From: a virus
DNA length: 64,000 bases
Reading direction: 5' to 3' (one strand)
Virus record (IMG/VR): IMGVR_UViG_3300008459_005489
Location: 1 to 64,000 of that record
How positions within the stretch are numbered: the first letter of the stretch is position 1; every line of letters begins with the position of its first letter. Below the pieces are notes generated by a model. It ran no database searches. It worked only from the letters and a program-made list of their open reading frames with translations, and had not been told where the DNA came from. The position numbers and the translations under genes are program-made. Below are positions 17,011 to 24,664 of this stretch, piece after piece.

Positions 17011-18146
17011 GATATAATTTTACTCCATTCGGGGGTTAACGCCTTGAAATCTGTACCTCGTATGTGATTCAATGCAGATATATTTTTCCAAAAATGATCA
17101 TGGGATTGGTCGCTTGTTTTCAAGGATTGCACCAACAGGAGTAATTGGTTGTAGTTTTGAAATTTGCGTTGTAGCGTGGCATGACCCGACTCTGACAGAT
17201 AATCAAGTTCAAAATCACCAACTGCTTTTTGAAAAATTAAATTAGTTGGGTCGCCATATCTGTTTGAAGAAAAATTTTCATTCCACCAATCCCATACTTC
17301 GTTTAAATAAAAAAAGTTAAGATAACTCCATGTACAATTTATATTGAACATATGGTTGTGTGGCATATTAGCATAGAACCAATCCAAGGTAGAGTTGACT
17401 TTGTTCCAGTCTGCTCCAGTGCGTTGGTAATCAAATCGAGCACCAACATCATCAATGCTGAAATACAGTTCAATCAACTGACATTTCTCCCATAATTGTA
17501 AAATTTCATCCGACACTGTTTGCGTAGCATTGGTATTATAAAATACTCTAACATCTGACAGTCCTTTTACTTGTTGAATTTTTTGCAAAAGTCTAACATG
17601 ATTCTCAGACAACAGTGGTTCGCCACCACCATGAAAATGCACATGCTTGATATTTTCCAAAAGAGCCTGGTCAGTTATTTCTAATTGTTCATTTTTTTTG
17701 TATTGAAACGGTGCAATATCATATGTGGGGTGTAATTTTTGATAATCAGGAATCCATTGTGAACTGTTTTGAGGTCCGCATATGACACATTTCAAATTGC
17801 ATAAATTTCCAACACTGTAGTCAATACCTGTTGGCCCAGACAACTCAATGTTGATGTCTTTATGGTATTCTTCGTATAGTTTTTTTGATCCTTGTCGTCG
17901 GCTTTCTATCCCAGCATCTTCGGCACTGTAGCAGGCCTGGCATCCTGGTATAAAGGCATCAGTTTCAACACATTTTTTTAGCTCTAAGTGTTCGGGGCTA
18001 TTCCACACATCAGTCAAATTGAACTCTGATGATGTTTTGATATATCCATTGTAAAAAGAACAAGGATTGTAACCCAGTTCACCGTTGTGAGACCATATGG
18101 CAAGATTTTTATAAATTTCGTAGCAAAAGTATTTTTTATTTTTCAT
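17007..18146 (-). CDS. Radical SAM protein with flanking Cys clusters (twitch/SPASM-like)
   Basis: 379 residues. The radical SAM CxxxCxxC motif is CNLKCVIC (about residues 117-124), preceded unusually by an about 110-residue N-terminal part with its own cysteines (CSF, then CQACYSAED), which could bind an auxiliary cluster as in twitch/SPASM enzymes. HFHGGGEPLL is the GGE motif that binds SAM. The substrate is unknown. The start ATG at 18146 forms TGATG with the upstream stop; a GTG three bases earlier is possible. Coupled with the SDR-like gene. It does not resemble PqqE in layout, although a pqqA gene lies 5 kb away. Confidence 0.88.
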   Translation of the reverse strand: MKNKKYFCYEIYKNLAIWSHNGELGYNPCSFYNGYIKTSSEFNLTDVWNSPEHLELKKCVETDAFIPGCQACYSAEDAGIESRRQGSKKLYEEYHKDINIELSGPTGIDYSVGNLCNLKCVICGPQNSSQWIPDYQKLHPTYDIAPFQYKKNEQLEITDQALLENIKHVHFHGGGEPLLSENHVRLLQKIQQVKGLSDVRVFYNTNATQTVSDEILQLWEKCQLIELYFSIDDVGARFDYQRTGADWNKVNSTLDWFYANMPHNHMFNINCTWSYLNFFYLNEVWDWWNENFSSNRYGDPTNLIFQKAVGDFELDYLSESGHATLQRKFQNYNQLLLLVQSLKTSDQSHDHFWKNISALNHIRGTDFKALTPEWSKIIS

Positions 18147-18451
18147 CACAGGTATTTAAGTATGAACCATGACTGTGAGGTTTCATTGTAGAAGTCCAAA
18201 TGCACTTGATATTCATAGTGGAATCCTGTTGGCGCCGCGCCCCAATGATAACCATCCAACACACCAACAGTTGGACGATTGGGTTCAAGTCCCTGATGGT
18301 CACGTGCAGTAAATCCCAGTTCACGCCGCATGATGTGCCGCATGCGTATGGCAGTGCCAAAATCTTGAGCCAAGCGGTCCAGCACCATGGACCACTCATC
18401 AGGGTTGTGAAAGATGATAAGATTCCGCTTGGTTGTTACCCGATAAGACAT
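18146..18451 (-). CDS. Hypothetical protein, 101 aa
   Basis: No family recognised; contains LDRLAQDFGTAIRMRHIMRRELG (helical) and an aromatic C-terminal half. TGATG overlap with the radical SAM gene, TAATG with the upstream gene. Confidence 0.68.
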   Translation of the reverse strand: MSYRVTTKRNLIIFHNPDEWSMVLDRLAQDFGTAIRMRHIMRRELGFTARDHQGLEPNRPTVGVLDGYHWGAAPTGFHYEYQVHLDFYNETSQSWFILKYL

Positions 18452-18783
18452 TATGCAGTGCCTAAATGTGCCAGTTCAAAGAACATAAGTTCCTTGTCCG
18501 AAGCCACGTAGATTCTATAGTTGCGGTACTCGGTGCTGTAGGCCCACTGTAGATTTAGATCATCTGACTGATGGCTTGAAGGTACTGTATCATTCAGTTG
18601 TTCAGCAATCTCGTTCTGTGTCTTGACATCTGTACTCCAGCCATATGTGCGGTTGAACCAACGTCGGGCTCGATCAAACTCCAGCACACCACTGCTGTAA
18701 TCACCCTTGGGGAATTCAATGGTGTACCGATAGATCTTGCTCCAACTGTTGCGACCATTTAGTTTGACAATTTCGTATTTCAT
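18451..18783 (-). CDS. Hypothetical protein, 110 aa
   Basis: Start ATG 18783 chosen because the longer frame would overlap the end of the MoxR gene. Basic and aromatic, with EFDRARRWFNRTYGWSTDVK. Function unknown. Confidence 0.65.
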   Translation of the reverse strand: MKYEIVKLNGRNSWSKIYRYTIEFPKGDYSSGVLEFDRARRWFNRTYGWSTDVKTQNEIAEQLNDTVPSSHQSDDLNLQWAYSTEYRNYRIYVASDKELMFFELAHLGTA

Positions 18784-18835
18784 ATTAAAAGGGTGGCACA
18801 GCCACAGCCCTGTAAGACTGCACCACCCACCCCCA

Positions 18836-19927
18836 TCAGCTGGCTTGCAAAATGTACTTGCCGTAACGAGCATGGAACTCGTCAAACACCTTGATCTTGG
18901 TAGGCTGCATCGGCAACATATAAGTTGTCAGTGCAATACGAGCACCCAACACCACCAGTTCAGTCTCAAAGTTCTTCATCATATATGCCAAAAAGTTATT
19001 GCTCATTTCATGGAACTCTTTGTCTGACACTTTCTTTTGCTCAATGGCGTCTTTGAGTTCGTAGCACATGCTGATGACCAAACTGTACATGGCCGACACT
19101 TCTTTCACATTCAAGTCTGTTACCTTGCCACTCAAGATGTCCGAGGGCTGGGGCATGCGTCCGGACACTTTGCGGTGTGCTTTGAATTTCACAGCAAGGC
19201 CCTCGCCCACAGTACCTGCAATCAGGTTCATTTCTGTGTCCTCGTCACATTCATCCGCCAACAGCTCACTCACAAAACTCCAAGAGCGCGGTGTTGCAAA
19301 TGCACGTGAACTGGACTTGGCATCAAAGTCGTACAAGTCCTGCTTGGCAAAACTCAAGTAACCCACCACGTCTTTGTGGATGTTGTGATTCACAGCCCAC
19401 TCTTGCCATGATGCAAAGTCTACACGCATTTCCTGGTGAACAAAACGATTTGCCAGCGGAGTCGGCATGCGGAAGGTAACACCTTTGTCTGATTCACGAT
19501 TACCTGCTGCCACCATCACCACATTGTCAGGCAGTTTATACTTGCCAATGCGTCGATTCAAAATCAACTGATATGCGGCACTCTGCACTGACGCTGGAGC
19601 TGAGTTCATCTCGTCCAAAAACAGCACCACCACAGGGTACTGGCTGGCAGTTTCTTCATCGGGCATTTCCACAGGGGGAGCCCAATCCATCTTGCCAATG
19701 TCTTTGTTGTAAAACGGAATACCACGAATGTCTGTGGGTTCCATCTGTCCCAGGCGCAAGTCAATCATCAAGCCACCAAGTTCTTCTGTGATGCCAGCCA
19801 CAACTTCGCTCTTGCCGATGCCGGGAGGACCCCACAAAAACATAGGACGCTTTTTCTTAAAAGCATGCATGATGGATTTACGAACTTGGGCACTGGTTAC
19901 TGTACGTGCATCTGATACTGCTGACAT
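18836..19927 (-). CDS. MoxR/CobS-type AAA+ ATPase
   Basis: 363 residues. Walker A GPPGIGKSE (about 33-41), Walker B VVVLFLDEMNSA (about 97-108), sensor 1 region VVMVAAGNRES and an arginine-finger-like PLANRF. MoxR and CobS ATPases act on partners that carry VWA domains to remodel proteins or insert metals; the HExxH/VWA protein 2.4 kb downstream is the obvious candidate. AAAGGAAA precedes the ATG, and a promoter lies 41 bases upstream. Confidence 0.92.
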   Translation of the reverse strand: MSAVSDARTVTSAQVRKSIMHAFKKKRPMFLWGPPGIGKSEVVAGITEELGGLMIDLRLGQMEPTDIRGIPFYNKDIGKMDWAPPVEMPDEETASQYPVVVLFLDEMNSAPASVQSAAYQLILNRRIGKYKLPDNVVMVAAGNRESDKGVTFRMPTPLANRFVHQEMRVDFASWQEWAVNHNIHKDVVGYLSFAKQDLYDFDAKSSSRAFATPRSWSFVSELLADECDEDTEMNLIAGTVGEGLAVKFKAHRKVSGRMPQPSDILSGKVTDLNVKEVSAMYSLVISMCYELKDAIEQKKVSDKEFHEMSNNFLAYMMKNFETELVVLGARIALTTYMLPMQPTKIKVFDEFHARYGKYILQAS

Positions 19928-19967
19928 GGGCTGTTTCCTTTCGGGGGTTGTAGTAAGTTAAGTCGTT

Positions 19968-19996
19968 ATTGTAGTTGATTGTGAATTTGTTGTCAA
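19968..19996 (-). promoter_or_regulatory. sigma70-type promoter for MoxR operon
   Basis: TTGACA, 17 bp, TACAAT on the minus strand; the -35 box overlaps the stop region of the 59-aa upstream gene. Confidence 0.78.
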
Positions 19997-20172
19997 CATG
20001 CATAGTTGCAGTTTTGCAACAGGTCATCGCGCACAATTTCTGCAATCATCTCTTGTGCTTCGCCTATGCTGAAGCCGTATTCTTGCACAACAAAATCAAT
20101 AACTTGATCTTCAGTGCAGTTGAGGCTGATCATTTCTTGAATGTCAGTGTAAAGTCTGCTCATCTGTCCCAT
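19993..20172 (-). CDS. Small acidic protein, 59 aa
   Basis: Helical and acidic (DIQEMISLNCTEDQVIDFVVQ). Starts at TAATG with the upstream gene, GGAG eight bases before. Ends at the MoxR promoter. Function unknown. Confidence 0.65.
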   Translation of the reverse strand: MGQMSRLYTDIQEMISLNCTEDQVIDFVVQEYGFSIGEAQEMIAEIVRDDLLQNCNYAC

Positions 20173-20363
20173 TATAGGTTCTCCTCCATTAATTGGTCAT
20201 CAATTTCACTCAACATGTCGTGCAACAAGCCACTGATCTCATCAAAGTCCACGCACTCGGGTTCAAACAGTCTTCGAAACTCTGTTATCTTTTTAGTCAA
20301 TACTTCAACAGCGTCAACCAGTTCGTCGAATCTGGCTTCAGCCTGTTCTAACTTCTCGCTCAT
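20172..20363 (-). CDS. Small coiled-coil protein, 63 aa
   Basis: Glu/Leu-rich heptad-like sequence throughout (EKLEQAEARFDELVDAVEVL). The ATG overlaps the upstream TAA. The junction sequence before it (GATCGGGAGACAGCATAATG) is duplicated exactly at 40702-40721. Confidence 0.68.
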   Translation of the reverse strand: MSEKLEQAEARFDELVDAVEVLTKKITEFRRLFEPECVDFDEISGLLHDMLSEIDDQLMEENL

Positions 20364-20635
20364 TATGCTGTCTCCCGATCTGTGATGTAAGTGAATAAAA
20401 CAAATTTGGCACGGTTCAGCAGTTGTCGCTGATCTTCTATGGTGTTGAAGTCGGGCTGTTCGTATGCCATCATTTCCTGTGCATCGCTCAGCATACTTGC
20501 CACAACCATTGCAGGTCCTGAAAAACGGAACGTGCTACCGGACTCCACTGCTTCACGCATCTGTGCTTCAGTGCAACCGTACATGCCCACTTCACGGATT
20601 TCTTTAGTTGTCAGTCCTTCAAACGCTTTTCTCAT
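20363..20635 (-). CDS. Hypothetical protein, 90 aa
   Basis: Start ATG 20635 chosen because AAGGAG lies seven bases upstream; the longer frame would place the promoter inside the gene. Contains TTKEIREVGMYGCTEAQMREAV and ends DRETA, an ending shared with the protein at 40704-40916. Function unknown. Confidence 0.7.
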   Translation of the reverse strand: MRKAFEGLTTKEIREVGMYGCTEAQMREAVESGSTFRFSGPAMVVASMLSDAQEMMAYEQPDFNTIEDQRQLLNRAKFVLFTYITDRETA

Positions 20636-20665
20636 CTCAGGCTCCTTTTTGCTTTGTATGCCACT

Positions 20666-20694
20666 ATTATAACAGTTTGGCAATTATTGGTCAA
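20666..20694 (-). promoter_or_regulatory. sigma70-type promoter, cassette copy 1
   Basis: TTGACC, 17 bp, TATAAT, followed by a leader (TGGCATACAAAGCAAAAAGG with AG next) that recurs at 20985-21013 and 41315-41343. Confidence 0.85.
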
Positions 20695-20702
20695 CCAAAA
20701 TG

Positions 20703-20954
20703 TCAACTGTATTGTGTGGTATCTTCCATCGCCACGGTCAAGCCCAGTTGTTCCAAGACTTCCCACTCAGGTTTTTCACGCCAGGTTTGAATGTATGCCT
20801 CTTTGACGTCGTGGGCCAATGCCCGGGCAAATTTCTTACTCTGCATGATCTTTTGCATCTTGCGGGCGTCAACGATTTCAACGCCTGGCAGATTTTCAAA
20901 CACTGCCTGCAGTTCTTTTTCCGAGAATTCAATGGTCACTGTGATCTTGTTCAT
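20703..20954 (-). CDS. Hypothetical protein, 83 aa
   Basis: Begins MNKITVTIEFSEKELQAVF; beta strand then helices. AAAAGGAG site before the ATG, driven by promoter cassette copy 2. It stands alone between two promoters. Function unknown. Confidence 0.72.
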   Translation of the reverse strand: MNKITVTIEFSEKELQAVFENLPGVEIVDARKMQKIMQSKKFARALAHDVKEAYIQTWREKPEWEVLEQLGLTVAMEDTTQYS

Positions 20955-20984
20955 TGCGAGCTCCTTTTTGCTTTGTATGCCATT

Positions 20985-21013
20985 ATTATAGCAAATTGGG
21001 AATTTCCGGTCAA
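20985..21013 (-). promoter_or_regulatory. sigma70-type promoter, cassette copy 2
   Basis: TTGACC, 17 bp, TATAAT, with the shared leader ending AAAAAGGAG. It begins immediately after the terminator at 21015-21040. Confidence 0.85.
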
Positions 21014-21014
21014 G

Positions 21015-21040
21015 AAAAACCCTGCATCGAGCAGGGTTTT
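21015..21040 (-). terminator. Rho-independent terminator after the phosphoesterase gene
   Basis: On the minus strand a 7-bp ACCCTGC/GCAGGGT stem with a TCGAT loop is followed by five T residues. Confidence 0.85.
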
Positions 21041-21065
21041 AAAAGGTAGTACTTGAGTATTACTG

Positions 21066-21680
21066 TTAATCCACATGGTGTTCGGTCTTGAAATTGCCGT
21101 TTTTGAATCCAATCTCTCCACCTTCTGCTTGGATGCGCCGGTACACATCATCCAACAATATGGGTGCAAAGTCAGTCTGTTCCACGCACACACAATGGTA
21201 TCGCGGATCGATCTCAGTGCCGTACAATACTTCACCGGTCTTGGCGTTGACACCACGGGCCCGTTTCACACGACTGGCGTGCAAGTGTCCGTGAATGTTG
21301 GTACCAAAGCGACCCAACGAGGCCTCATGCACAGGGATATGACTCAAGATCATTCCGTTCATCACATGGTATGCCCGCAACTCACGAAAGTATTCGCGAT
21401 ACTCCACATCCGGAAAGATATCATGGTTGCCGCGAATCAATACCTTGTCCCCGTTCAAGCGAGCCAAAGTTTTCAACGCACGGCGGTTGATAACCACGTC
21501 ACCCAAATGGTACACTTTGTCAGTGGGCCGGACTCGTGCGTTCCACTTTGCAACCATGTCCTCATCCATCTCCTCGGGAGTGTCGTAAGGACGCAACTTG
21601 GTCACGCCATCGTTGCGAGTGAACTTGCACACACCCATGTGTCCAAAATGTGTGTCACTTACCAAAAACGTTGCTGGCAT
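21066..21680 (-). CDS. Calcineurin-like metallophosphoesterase
   Basis: 204 residues with all metal motifs in order: SDTHFGH (DxH), LGDVV (GD), IRGNHD (GNHD), ILSHIPVH and IHGHLH (GHxH). Family members cleave phosphodiesters or phosphomonoesters with a bimetal centre; substrate here unknown. Monocistronic, with its own promoter, AGGAG site and terminator. Confidence 0.93.
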   Translation of the reverse strand: MPATFLVSDTHFGHMGVCKFTRNDGVTKLRPYDTPEEMDEDMVAKWNARVRPTDKVYHLGDVVINRRALKTLARLNGDKVLIRGNHDIFPDVEYREYFRELRAYHVMNGMILSHIPVHEASLGRFGTNIHGHLHASRVKRARGVNAKTGEVLYGTEIDPRYHCVCVEQTDFAPILLDDVYRRIQAEGGEIGFKNGNFKTEHHVD

Positions 21681-21705
21681 ACGTCACTCCTTTCTTTAAA
21701 GTGTA

Positions 21706-21734
21706 ATTATAACAGATTGGGCATTTCTGGTCAA
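21706..21734 (-). promoter_or_regulatory. sigma70-type promoter for metallophosphoesterase
   Basis: TTGACC, 17 bp, TATAAT; leader of about 20 bases carries GAAAGGAG before the ATG at 21680. Confidence 0.85.
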
Positions 21735-21737
21735 GCA

Positions 21738-22208
21738 CTACTTGGGTACTACTTCCAACCAAGTGTGATCGCCCATGTACTTAACCTGTGCCTGGTACTC
21801 GTAATCCTCAGGTGCACTGCTTGACCAGTCGTCAGGACCATGCGGTGTCAACAAGGTATGTTGCCGGCGCCGGTCCCAGGCCAACCAATACACATTGCCC
21901 ATCACAGGACTGAATTGGTACACTGCCGCATGCACTAGATCTGTAACGGCTAGTCTGCGTCGAATGTCATCTGCTTGCTTTTGCAACACACTCACCAGTT
22001 CCATGATTCGATCATACTCTTGCTGGGCATACATCCTGGCATGATTGATCATGAGATCTTTTTGCTGTGTGACTGGTACTAGATCAAATGCAGGACCCAG
22101 TGTACTGGTGGCGTAGGGTGTGACATTACGGTTGAAGAAGTGCACCAAGGTATTGCCGGTGCTGACATCAAAGCTATCGCGACCCTTGGCGCTATTGCTT
22201 TCATCCAC
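21738..22208 (-). CDS. DUF2452-like protein, 156 aa
   Basis: The C-terminal half (YQFSPVMGNVYWLAWDR, then LLTPHGPDDW and MGDHTWLEV) fits the DUF2452 pattern of small uncharacterised proteins; the centre is helical (DRIMELVSVLQKQADDIRRR). Function unknown. Ends just before the phosphoesterase promoter. Confidence 0.72.
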   Translation of the reverse strand: MDESNSAKGRDSFDVSTGNTLVHFFNRNVTPYATSTLGPAFDLVPVTQQKDLMINHARMYAQQEYDRIMELVSVLQKQADDIRRRLAVTDLVHAAVYQFSPVMGNVYWLAWDRRRQHTLLTPHGPDDWSSSAPEDYEYQAQVKYMGDHTWLEVVPK

Positions 22209-22210
22209 TG

Positions 22211-22477
22211 TTACAGGGGCTGTTGTTTGTTGCGTCTGCGTGGCTGAACTTCAGTCTCACGATAGATGTAGTCTCGGCCAATTTTACCTGCTTCAATTTC
22301 CAACATAGCTGTGACGCCGGCACTGTGTGCAAATTTAAGTGTGATTTTAGGCATGTCACCGCGACTCAGTTCCCGCATGCGGCGTGCGCCAGCCAGGACC
22401 AAATCGTATCGGTTACCGATCATGGCCACTGCCTGTTCTGAGTTGAGTCCTGCTGTTCTGTCTGCTGGGTGCTTCAT
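22211..22477 (-). CDS. rpoZ: RNA polymerase omega subunit homologue
   Basis: 88 residues, the usual length of omega. SEQAVAMIGNRYDLVLAGARRMREL (about 16-40) aligns directly with the bacterial omega core ([22 protein letters not shown]), and VTAMLEIEAGKI (about 57-68) with the second conserved helix. Omega binds the beta-prime subunit, aids RNA polymerase assembly and is a site of ppGpp action. AAGGAAG lies ahead of the chosen ATG; the longer frame would run into the upstream gene. ATGA overlap with the zinc-binding protein gene. A phage copy could replace host omega. Confidence 0.85.
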   Translation of the reverse strand: MKHPADRTAGLNSEQAVAMIGNRYDLVLAGARRMRELSRGDMPKITLKFAHSAGVTAMLEIEAGKIGRDYIYRETEVQPRRRNKQQPL

Positions 22478-22764
22478 GGTTCTTCCTTGGTTGATAATCC
22501 GTTTGAATGCTTGGCTGTTTGTTGTTCCAAGTCTTGGAACAGGCGCTTTTCTTGTTGGGTCAGTCTGTCCTTGTGTGTCTTGCGTGGATTGCCACACATG
22601 AAACATCGTGGTTGACCACAGTCCATGGCATGACGCTTGGCAAACTTATGCGGCTGACCAATGTTTGAACCAGCGGCTCGGGCAATTTTAACTTGTCTAG
22701 ACACAGCCACATCAGTTTTGTGTCGGCGTCGGCTGTTGACAAATCGGGCTAGGTCGTTGCTCAT
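22474..22764 (-). CDS. Small basic protein with zinc-ribbon-like Cys motif
   Basis: 96 residues, Lys/Arg-rich, with C(8)GQPRCFMCGNPRK: three clustered cysteines plus nearby histidines that could bind zinc. Probably nucleic-acid binding; function unknown. Overlaps rpoZ by four bases, which puts it in the same transcript. Confidence 0.72.
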   Translation of the reverse strand: MSNDLARFVNSRRRHKTDVAVSRQVKIARAAGSNIGQPHKFAKRHAMDCGQPRCFMCGNPRKTHKDRLTQQEKRLFQDLEQQTAKHSNGLSTKEEP

Positions 22765-22925
22765 CCGCCGCGTCCCACTGTGCGTTGCACAGGTCTACCT
22801 GCAATGGCGGGAGTGCCAGATCGCTTGGTTTTGCCTGATTTGATTTTGGCATCAGGATGAGCAGCCGCATGTTTTTTGGCCAATGCGTCTCGAAGTGTAT
22901 CAGTCAATTTTTTAGGTTTAGTCAT
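22761..22925 (-). CDS. Very basic small protein, 54 aa
   Basis: Begins MTKPKKLTDTLRDALAKK and is rich in Lys, Arg, Ala. ATG 22925 chosen because a longer frame crosses the promoter. First gene of the rpoZ transcript. Likely nucleic-acid binding by composition only. Confidence 0.68.
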   Translation of the reverse strand: MTKPKKLTDTLRDALAKKHAAAHPDAKIKSGKTKRSGTPAIAGRPVQRTVGRGG

Positions 22926-22950
22926 ACTGTTATTTACGTCCTTGGTGTAC

Positions 22951-22979
22951 AGTATAACAAAGAATCCATTGAGTGTCAA
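22951..22979 (-). promoter_or_regulatory. sigma70-type promoter for rpoZ operon
   Basis: TTGACA, 17 bp, TATACT on the minus strand, directly after the pqqA terminator. Confidence 0.82.
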
Positions 22980-22982
22980 GAG

Positions 22983-23003
22983 AAAAGGGCCGACGGCCCT
23001 TTT
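22983..23003 (-). terminator. Rho-independent terminator after pqqA
   Basis: AAAGGGCC/GGCCCTTT stem with a three-base loop, then TTCTC on the minus strand, 20 bases after the pqqA stop. Confidence 0.82.
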
Positions 23004-23022
23004 GGTTTAATGCTTTTGCAAA

Positions 23023-23097
23023 TTAGCGTGTCATAAAATACATGGTAATTTCAAAACCATAACGCATATCTTGCGCGGCTGGTGTAGTCCATTTCAT
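23023..23097 (-). CDS. pqqA: PqqA, pyrroloquinoline quinone precursor peptide
   Basis: 24 codons. The peptide starts MKWTTPA, contains RYGFEITMYF and ends in Arg, the hallmark of PqqA: Glu16 and Tyr20 fall exactly where canonical PqqA places the two residues that PqqE cross-links to build PQQ. A strong AAAGGAG site lies seven bases before the ATG, a TATAAT box about 40 bases upstream and a terminator just downstream, so it is a dedicated monocistronic unit. No pqqB-E is present in the window; host enzymes would have to process it. PQQ is the cofactor of periplasmic methanol, glucose and alcohol dehydrogenases. Confidence 0.93.
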   Translation of the reverse strand: MKWTTPAAQDMRYGFEITMYFMTR

Positions 23098-23138
23098 AGT
23101 AATCTCCTTTGGTTAAACATACTGTTGTATGTATGACT

Positions 23139-23167
23139 ATTATACTACACAATCCATCAAGAACATA
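23139..23167 (-). promoter_or_regulatory. Probable pqqA promoter
   Basis: Consensus TATAAT at 23139-23144 (minus). At 17-bp spacing the -35 hexamer is only TATGTT, so the promoter may be activator-dependent. The leader contains a small CATAC/GTATG hairpin before AAAGGAG. Confidence 0.6.
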
Positions 23168-23219
23168 TCCTGATAATCATGATTTTGTGTAAGTGGAACT
23201 CACTAAGTATTTACACTAG

Positions 23220-23657
23220 TTACTGTGTTTCTTTATGTGCAGCCAAGGCCTTGACAAAGCGGTTGGCGTGACTACGTTCTGCTTTGGCCAGTGTTTCAAA
23301 CCAATCAGCAATTTCGTCGTGGCCTTCATCACGTGCAGTTTTGGCCATGCCTGGATACATGTCAGTGTATTCATGTGTTTCACCGTGGATAGCACTTTCC
23401 AATGCTTGGGTAACAGTCCGGGCAGTCATTCCTGTACCAGGATCACCTGAACCACCGTCGATCAGGTATTCCATGTGACCATGTGCATGTCCAGTTTCGC
23501 CTTCGGCAGTGCTACGGAACAAGGCAGCAACATCGTTGTCTCCGGCCACGTCAGCCATGTTTGCAAAGTACAAGTACCGTCGGTTGGCCTGTGATTCACC
23601 GGCAAATGCTTCTTTTAAATTCAATTCAGTTCGGGTTCCTTTTACGGATTGTGTCAT
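23220..23657 (-). CDS. Rubrerythrin-like ferritin-domain protein
   Basis: 145 residues forming the four-helix diiron domain: [13 protein letters not shown] (first Glu), [13 protein letters not shown] (ExxH), [11 protein letters not shown] and [11 protein letters not shown] (second half ligands). The C-terminal rubredoxin domain of classical rubrerythrins is missing. Such proteins reduce hydrogen peroxide and protect against oxidative stress. TAGGAGG precedes the ATG; own promoter. Confidence 0.92.
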   Translation of the reverse strand: MTQSVKGTRTELNLKEAFAGESQANRRYLYFANMADVAGDNDVAALFRSTAEGETGHAHGHMEYLIDGGSGDPGTGMTARTVTQALESAIHGETHEYTDMYPGMAKTARDEGHDEIADWFETLAKAERSHANRFVKALAAHKETQ

Positions 23658-23683
23658 GGGTTCCTCCTATTAGTGACATCACT

Positions 23684-23713
23684 AGTATATAGTATATCTA
23701 TGGCGCTGGTCTA
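23684..23713 (-). promoter_or_regulatory. Promoter for rubrerythrin gene
   Basis: TAGACC, 18 bp, TATACT on the minus strand; a second TATACT lies 7 bases upstream of the first. Confidence 0.6.
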
Positions 23714-23720
23714 TGGATTT

Positions 23721-23743
23721 TGCCATTGTATTTTTTAATGGCA
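23721..23743. promoter_or_regulatory. Inverted repeat between divergent genes
   Basis: TGCCATT, nine-base AT loop, AATGGCA, midway between the rubrerythrin promoter and the plus-strand aminotransferase. It could be an operator or a hairpin; no regulator is identified. Confidence 0.4.
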
Positions 23744-23791
23744 GTGTTTGACATTATCTATTGTGTTTTACCAAAATTTATTATATAATGT

Positions 23792-24664
23792 ATGATGAAT
23801 AATTTTCCTGCATGGCGCAATGGCGCCTATTGCAATGTCGCTGATCTCTCATTGAGCATACTGGATTTGGGTGTGATACACTCTGATGCCACATACGATG
23901 TGCTGGCTGTGAAGCATGGACGAGCACTACAACTCAATCAACATATCAACAGATTAGAGCAAAGTTGCCGTGGTTGGCGACTGCCCATGCTGTACACCAG
24001 CGAAGAACTAAAAACTGTTGTGGCAGAGTTATACCACCGCAGTGAATTGGAAGCGGCGTTTGTTTGGTTTGCAGTCACAAGAGGTATTCCTGAATCAGGC
24101 ATGCCTAGAGATCTGACTCGTTGTGACACACAAGTCATGGCCTATGTCAAACCCTATTACGGATTTAATGTGACCAACACCGCCAGACTGTGTTTGAGCA
24201 CAACTCCGAGAGTTCCATCAACGTCTATCAATCAGAGCTACAAGAACTGGGCCTGGCAAGATCTAACACAAAGCCAATGGCAGGCTCAAGACCGTGGATA
24301 TGACAGTGCAGTGCTGTTGGATCACAATGGGCATTTGACCGAAGGACCTGGATTCAATGTCGGTGTGGTAATTGATTCAGTCATACACATACCACGACAA
24401 AATGTCCTGGGTGGTATTACCATGCAGCTTGTGCAACAGTTGTGTGATGCTCATGACATCAACTATAAATATTCTGACATTGATGCAGGCATGCTGGAAG
24501 CTGCCACAGACATGTTTGTTACCAGCACAGCCGGTGACATTGTGCCTGTTACTGAATTTGAATCTCAAAAGTTTTCAGTATCTGCTGAGCAATACACGCT
24601 GAAAAAACTCATACAAAAAGCCTGGACCTTGGATGGTTATTCCACACTATTACGTACCGTTTGA
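23792..24664 (+). CDS. Class IV PLP aminotransferase (BCAT/DAAT type)
   Basis: 290 residues. SINQSYKNWAWQDL carries the Schiff-base lysine (about residue 151), GYDSAVLLDHNGHLTEGPGFNVGVV is the class IV signature with the Glu that contacts the cofactor, and DMFVTSTAGDIVPV closes the phosphate-binding site. Likely transaminates a branched-chain or D-amino acid, or acts as a lyase. A TATAAT box ends two bases before the first ATG and five before the second (23795), so the transcript may be leaderless from the second. First of three overlapping plus-strand genes. Confidence 0.9.
   Translation: MMNNFPAWRNGAYCNVADLSLSILDLGVIHSDATYDVLAVKHGRALQLNQHINRLEQSCRGWRLPMLYTSEELKTVVAELYHRSELEAAFVWFAVTRGIPESGMPRDLTRCDTQVMAYVKPYYGFNVTNTARLCLSTTPRVPSTSINQSYKNWAWQDLTQSQWQAQDRGYDSAVLLDHNGHLTEGPGFNVGVVIDSVIHIPRQNVLGGITMQLVQQLCDAHDINYKYSDIDAGMLEAATDMFVTSTAGDIVPVTEFESQKFSVSAEQYTLKKLIQKAWTLDGYSTLLRTV

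Noticed and set aside
17007-18146. PqqE partner for pqqA
   Set aside because: The CxxxCxxC motif is about 115 residues from the start and the preceding Cys-containing region is unlike PqqE.
23750-23796. TTGACA at 23749 as -35 for the aminotransferase
   Set aside because: It lies about 30 bases from the TATAAT, far beyond usable spacing.
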